The notes under the pieces are model-generated. The model did not search any database. It was not told the DNA's origin and saw nothing but the letters and a program-made list of their open reading frames with translations. From Puniceicoccales bacterium (GTDB taxonomy: Bacteria > Verrucomicrobiota > Verrucomicrobiia > Opitutales > JAIRLM01), in assembly GCA_031258995.1 (NCBI GenBank), contig JAIRMB010000010.1, positions 1-8,997 on the forward strand: 8,997 nucleotides of DNA, read 5' to 3'. Below are positions 6,622 to 8,997 of this stretch, one piece after another. A program made the position numbers and the translations under genes. Position 1 is the stretch's first letter; the number at the start of each line of letters is the position of its first letter.

Positions 6622-6661
6622 CCTTCATTGCCAGATCGGGCAGTTTTGCTAGTCAAGTGCC

Positions 6662-7837
6662 ATGGGGCTGGCCGGGGATTCCGTAGCGGAACAGACGGCG
6701 TGGCGGGCGAAAGGGCGGAAAATCATTCACGTTGACATGGATGCTTTTTTCGCCGCCGTCGAACAGCGGGACCGGCCCAAATTGCGCGGCAGGCCGGTGA
6801 TCGTCGGCGGAAGTCCCTGGAACCGCGGTGTCGTATCCACCTGCTCCTACGAGGCCCGATCCTACGGCGTCCATTCGGCCATGGCAAGCCGTACGGCTCT
6901 GGAGCTCTGTCCGCATGCAGTTTTTTTGCCGGTTCGCATGGAGCGCTACGGAGAAGTGTCTCGGCATTTTTTTGCATTTCTTCGGCAAATCACAGATTTG
7001 GTGGAGCCGCTCTCCCTCGACGAGGCCTTCCTGGATGTGACGGAAAACCGACTGCGAGAAGCTTCCGCCACCCGCCTCGCAGAGCACATCCAAAAAACGG
7101 TTCGATGCAAATTTGGCCTCAGCTGCTCCGTCGGAGTGTCCTACAATTGCTTTCTGGCGAAGATGGCCTCCAAGAGAAAGAAGCCGGCCGGCCGCACCGT
7201 CATCGGGCCGGAGGAAGCGCTGGACTTTCTTGCCGCTCTCCCCATTGGAGAGTTTTTCGGCATCGGCCCCGCGACGGCCCAAAAATTACGCGCACGGCAA
7301 ATATTCACCGGAGCCGACCTGCGGGCACTGTCGCTAAAAAATTTGGAAGAAATGCTGGGGAAGATGGGCCGCCGCTACTACGCCATCGTCCGTGGCGTGG
7401 ACCCGCGACCGGTAAATCCCGTCCATAGTCGCAAATCCCTTAGTCGGGAGCGCACATTCGACGAAGACCTGAAGAACATTGACGAGCTGTCGGCGGCGCT
7501 CCGGGAGTTGGCAGAGGAGGTGGCTGCGGCGCTCCGGCGAGAAAACATCCGGGGCAGGACCATCACGCTGAAGTTGCGCTACGGTAACTTTGAAAGCATT
7601 ACCCGCAGCCGCACATTTTCCGCTCTGGCGTCGGACGGCTTCGCCATCGCCTCCGCCGCCAATGAGCTGCTGCGGGAGCGGACCTCCGCCTGGACCCGCT
7701 CCGTTCGACTCATCGGCGTGGCCGTTTCTTCCTTCGCCGGCGGGACGCCGAATGGAGACCGCGCCTTCTTTCAGCCGGAGCTGCCGCTCGTCCATTGCCA
7801 ACGCCAGGAGTTCCCAGAAGTAGACAAGTCTTTCTAG
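6662..7837 (+). CDS. dinB: DNA polymerase IV (Y-family translesion polymerase)
   Basis: Error-prone polymerase that copies past damaged bases, cytoplasmic and acting at the replication fork through the sliding clamp. The 391 residues contain the whole family layout. HVDMDAFFAAVEQ (23-35) has metal ligands Asp25 and Asp27 and the Phe30 steric gate. STCSYEARSYGVHSAM (59-74) is the fingers signature. SLDEAFLDV (118-126) has catalytic Asp120 and Glu121. GVSYNCFLAKMASKRKKPAG (158-177) closes the palm. The thumb helix-hairpin-helix is FGIGPATAQKLRARQI (199-214), and the little-finger domain includes SRERTF (261-266). Near the C-terminus QPELPL (371-376) resembles the clamp-binding peptide. Two small departures are seen: the usual NKFLAK reads NCFLAK, and about 15 extra residues precede the polymerase. 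ATG 6662 has no clear ribosome site, but no better start is in frame. It lies 56 bases after the barrel gene. Runs of T6-T7 occur in the coding strand. Confidence 0.95.
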   Translation: MGLAGDSVAEQTAWRAKGRKIIHVDMDAFFAAVEQRDRPKLRGRPVIVGGSPWNRGVVSTCSYEARSYGVHSAMASRTALELCPHAVFLPVRMERYGEVSRHFFAFLRQITDLVEPLSLDEAFLDVTENRLREASATRLAEHIQKTVRCKFGLSCSVGVSYNCFLAKMASKRKKPAGRTVIGPEEALDFLAALPIGEFFGIGPATAQKLRARQIFTGADLRALSLKNLEEMLGKMGRRYYAIVRGVDPRPVNPVHSRKSLSRERTFDEDLKNIDELSAALRELAEEVAAALRRENIRGRTITLKLRYGNFESITRSRTFSALASDGFAIASAANELLRERTSAWTRSVRLIGVAVSSFAGGTPNGDRAFFQPELPLVHCQRQEFPEVDKSF

Positions 7838-7898
7838 GCAACCGTGGCGGAGTAAATTGTGCCAACGGAAGAATGGAAATATGCCCACATGCAGCGCG

Positions 7899-7926
7899 CG
7901 AATCGCAAAATTCGGTCGCCGTTTTT
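7899..7926 (+). terminator. Possible terminator downstream of dinB
   Basis: CGAAT (7899-7903) pairs with ATTCG (7910-7914) around a 6-base loop; a short GC-rich spacer then leads to TTTTT (7922-7926). The stem is short and the T run is displaced, so this is only a weak candidate, 62 bases after the dinB stop. Confidence 0.28.
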
Positions 7927-7994
7927 CAACTCAGATTGACAGCCAAGGCGCCGGAACAAACGGCCAGAAATGCGGCTATTGGCGAACGGAAACG

Positions 7995-8030
7995 GGGAAG
8001 CTCTGGTTCAAAAAAGTTTTTGAACTTCCC
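7995..8030 (+). repeat. Long inverted repeat (bulged hairpin)
   Basis: The 9-bp arms GTTCAAAAA (8006-8014) and TTTTTGAAC (8017-8025) are separated by only two bases, giving a nearly perfect 20-bp palindrome. Outside it, GGGAA (7995-7999) can pair with TTCCC (8026-8030), leaving a one-sided 6-base bulge. As DNA it could be a dimeric-regulator operator. As RNA the two-base loop is too tight, so two or three inner pairs would open. Confidence 0.55.
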
Positions 8031-8055
8031 AGTTGCCACTTCAACAAGTGAGCGC

Positions 8056-8064
8056 TTTTTGAAC
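8056..8064 (+). repeat. Second copy of the palindrome's right arm
   Basis: TTTTTGAAC repeats 8017-8025 exactly, 39 bases downstream, and is equally complementary to the left arm at 8006-8014. Left-arm pairing with one copy would exclude the other. Confidence 0.5.
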
Positions 8065-8067
8065 GAC

Positions 8068-8083
8068 TCCCGCTTTTGCGGGA
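8068..8083 (+). repeat. Perfect short hairpin TCCCGC/GCGGGA
   Basis: Six-base-pair stem TCCCGC (8068-8073), tetraloop TTTT, GCGGGA (8078-8083), directly after the second TTTTTGAAC copy. No T tract follows on the plus strand. It could cap a structured RNA or be the stem of an attenuator-like element. Confidence 0.45.
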
Positions 8084-8270
8084 CGTTGGGCGGTGTATCT
8101 TCTGTAGCCCCTGCCCGACAGTTCGTCCGCCCGCACTTTTTTCATCGCCGGTTCTAGGCGTGCTGTCCAGTGCTTTCTTTTTTATCCGTCACGGCGATCT
8201 CCGACGGCCGCAGGAGCGGGATGACGAAAACGCTTTACGGAAAAAGGGAATTGGGTTGGATCCGGCGAAG

Positions 8271-8885
8271 ATGGCCATGGAAAGGGAAAGAAGGGCTCCG
8301 AATCAGCCCATTGGCTGGTGCGTCGTCCAGCTGGACGAAAATTATAATTGGTGGGTAGAAAAGACTGACCGGCCGTCGGACAATTCCGACGAAGAACGCC
8401 TCAGCATCCTGGACCCCAAGCAGGTGGAATACGTTTTTGATCTGCTAGAGTCTCTTCGCGAGTACGGTTTGCAGGGTGACGTCGTACTGCGGGCCTTCTT
8501 GCCTTTTTCCATCGAAAAAGATCTGGGCGGAGGCCGCGTGCGGCTACGGATCACGGAAGAGGAACTAGGGAAGAGCGAGGAAAAGCTTTTCGCCCTTCCG
8601 AATACGTTCGGCGAAGCCGGCCACTATGCGGAATTTTTAGATCACATCTCCCTGCTGCGGGCAAAACTTCTCAACGACACCTACTCGTTCGTCCAACGGC
8701 TGACGGTTACCGAGCTGGAGGAGGGCGTGCGGGAAAATTGCGAGTTGGAGGGTCAACCGGCACTTCACGTCTTTCAGGAAATCGCCGGCATCCTTGAATA
8801 CAGCCCCATGGGATTTGAGCCGGAGAAGGAAGAGGAAGATGCCGAAAATTTGACAAAGGGCGTAGAAGAAGAGTGGACCGCCTAG
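8271..8885 (+). CDS. Hypothetical acidic protein, about 204 residues
   Basis: I do not recognise this protein. From ATG 8271 it starts MAMERERRAPNQPIGWCVVQ, with an aromatic N-terminal segment (WCVVQLDENYNWWVE, 16-30). A predicted helical, charged section follows (LDPKQVEYVFDLLESLREYG, 48-67), then VVLRAFLPFSIEKDLGGGRV (71-90), RLRITEEELGKSEEKLF (91-107), and a C-terminal half rich in amphipathic helices (LRAKLLNDTYSFVQRLT). It ends in a Glu-rich tail (EPEKEEEDAENLTKGVEEE). There is no signal peptide or membrane segment, so it is probably cytoplasmic. Even residue use and a long intact frame suggest a real gene. The start is uncertain: ATG 8277 is also possible, and TTG 8256 has AAGGG 7 bases upstream, which ATG 8271 lacks. 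The frame stays open back to 8076, but that part looks non-coding. The next gene begins 12 bases after the stop, so the two probably form an operon. Confidence 0.75.
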   Translation: MAMERERRAPNQPIGWCVVQLDENYNWWVEKTDRPSDNSDEERLSILDPKQVEYVFDLLESLREYGLQGDVVLRAFLPFSIEKDLGGGRVRLRITEEELGKSEEKLFALPNTFGEAGHYAEFLDHISLLRAKLLNDTYSFVQRLTVTELEEGVRENCELEGQPALHVFQEIAGILEYSPMGFEPEKEEEDAENLTKGVEEEWTA

Positions 8886-8889
8886 GAGG
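8885..8889 (+). promoter_or_regulatory. Ribosome binding site for the partial last gene
   Basis: GGAGG sharing its first base with the TAG of the upstream gene and lying 8 bases before GTG 8898. The strength and spacing are the main support for a gene starting there. An ATG at 8891 is only one base away from the site and its frame closes after six codons. Confidence 0.6.
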
Positions 8890-8897
8890 AATGGGCA

Positions 8898-8997
8898 GTG
8901 GAACGGAATGAGGAAGGGACGGTGCCCGCTATGGGCGTTTTTGTGGGAGGAAGCTCAAGCCCGGCCCGACTTTTCGTGCCCTGTAGGGGCGAACGGG
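8898..8997 (+). CDS. Start of an unidentified gene, cut by the window end
   Basis: From GTG 8898 an open frame runs to the window end, giving 33 residues that begin MERNEEGTVPAMGVFVGG. It is supported by a strong ribosome site 8 bases upstream and by tight coupling to the preceding gene. A hydrophobic Gly-rich strand (MGVFVGGSSSPARLF) could open a folded domain, but I cannot name a family from this little. A second frame from ATG 8908 is also open to the end but has no ribosome site and is rich in Trp and Cys, so I prefer the GTG frame. Confidence 0.55.
   Translation, partial: MERNEEGTVPAMGVFVGGSSSPARLFVPCRGER

Larger units (their letters stand above)
7838..8270. other. 433-base intergenic region, no convincing gene, structured
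   Basis: Between dinB and the next gene I see no recognisable tRNA, tmRNA, SRP or RNase P signature. A 64-codon open frame (7857-8051) and the upstream extension of the next gene's frame (from 8076) look non-coding: no ribosome site and no family resemblance. The region does contain several inverted repeats, listed separately, which suggests a regulatory leader, a small RNA, or successive end-of-transcript structures. Confidence 0.6.

Noticed and set aside
7936..7941. Perfect TTGACA as a -35 box in the dinB downstream region
   Set aside because: No -10-like hexamer 16-18 bases downstream (GC-rich there).
7857..8051. 64-codon open frame after dinB, whose MPTC start faintly recalls a small ribosomal protein
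   Set aside because: No ribosome site, no real match to L28 or another small ribosomal protein beyond a few residues, and it runs through the inverted repeats.
8076..8270. Upstream extension of the acidic protein from TTG 8076
   Set aside because: It would start inside the TCCCGC/GCGGGA hairpin, reads as a Cys/Pro/Phe-rich stretch unlike the rest, and has no ribosome site.

Overview
This is a GC-rich bacterial chromosomal window with tightly packed, intact genes. I see no insertion sequence, integrase, phage gene, CRISPR array, rRNA or tRNA. The gene set is mostly housekeeping metabolism and DNA repair, plus one outer-membrane protein, so the cell is Gram-negative. The transketolase keeps wording that I associate with Chlamydiae/Verrucomicrobiota enzymes, and the orphan autotransporter-type barrel resembles those abundant in Opitutae/Puniceicoccales-type Verrucomicrobiota. 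A verrucomicrobial origin is therefore my best guess; it rests on remembered family resemblance, not on a search. Despite the GC richness, Phe and Lys are often encoded by TTT and AAA, so the window is full of A/T homopolymers, including a T9 run inside a repair gene.

Layout. Positions 65-2691 (+): a complete transketolase followed, with a one-base overlap, by rsmD (16S rRNA guanine-N2 methyltransferase). Positions 2671-5396 (-): a three-gene set read towards the first pair. In reading order it holds a family-4-type uracil-DNA glycosylase, a class-IV-aminotransferase-fold protein that has lost every PLP-contacting residue I could align, and a divergent ribose-phosphate pyrophosphokinase (Prs) homologue with altered ATP- and PRPP-site motifs. 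The Prs-like gene overlaps the end of rsmD tail to tail by 21 bases. Positions 5535-7837 (+): a signal-peptide protein that is almost entirely an autotransporter-type beta-barrel, then DNA polymerase IV (dinB). Positions 7838-8270 hold no convincing gene but contain several inverted repeats and a repeated 9-mer that could form alternative hairpins. Positions 8271-8885 (+) encode an acidic protein I do not recognise, closely followed by the start of another gene that runs off the window.

How the genes relate. Transketolase (pentose phosphate pathway) makes ribose-5-phosphate, the substrate of Prs, but the Prs-like gene is on the other strand and looks catalytically altered. UDG and DinB are both DNA-damage proteins, on opposite strands either side of the barrel gene. 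The most unusual element is the neighbouring pair of apparent pseudoenzymes (3553-4455 and 2671-3540), which sit 12 bases apart and in the same reading frame, as if made together.
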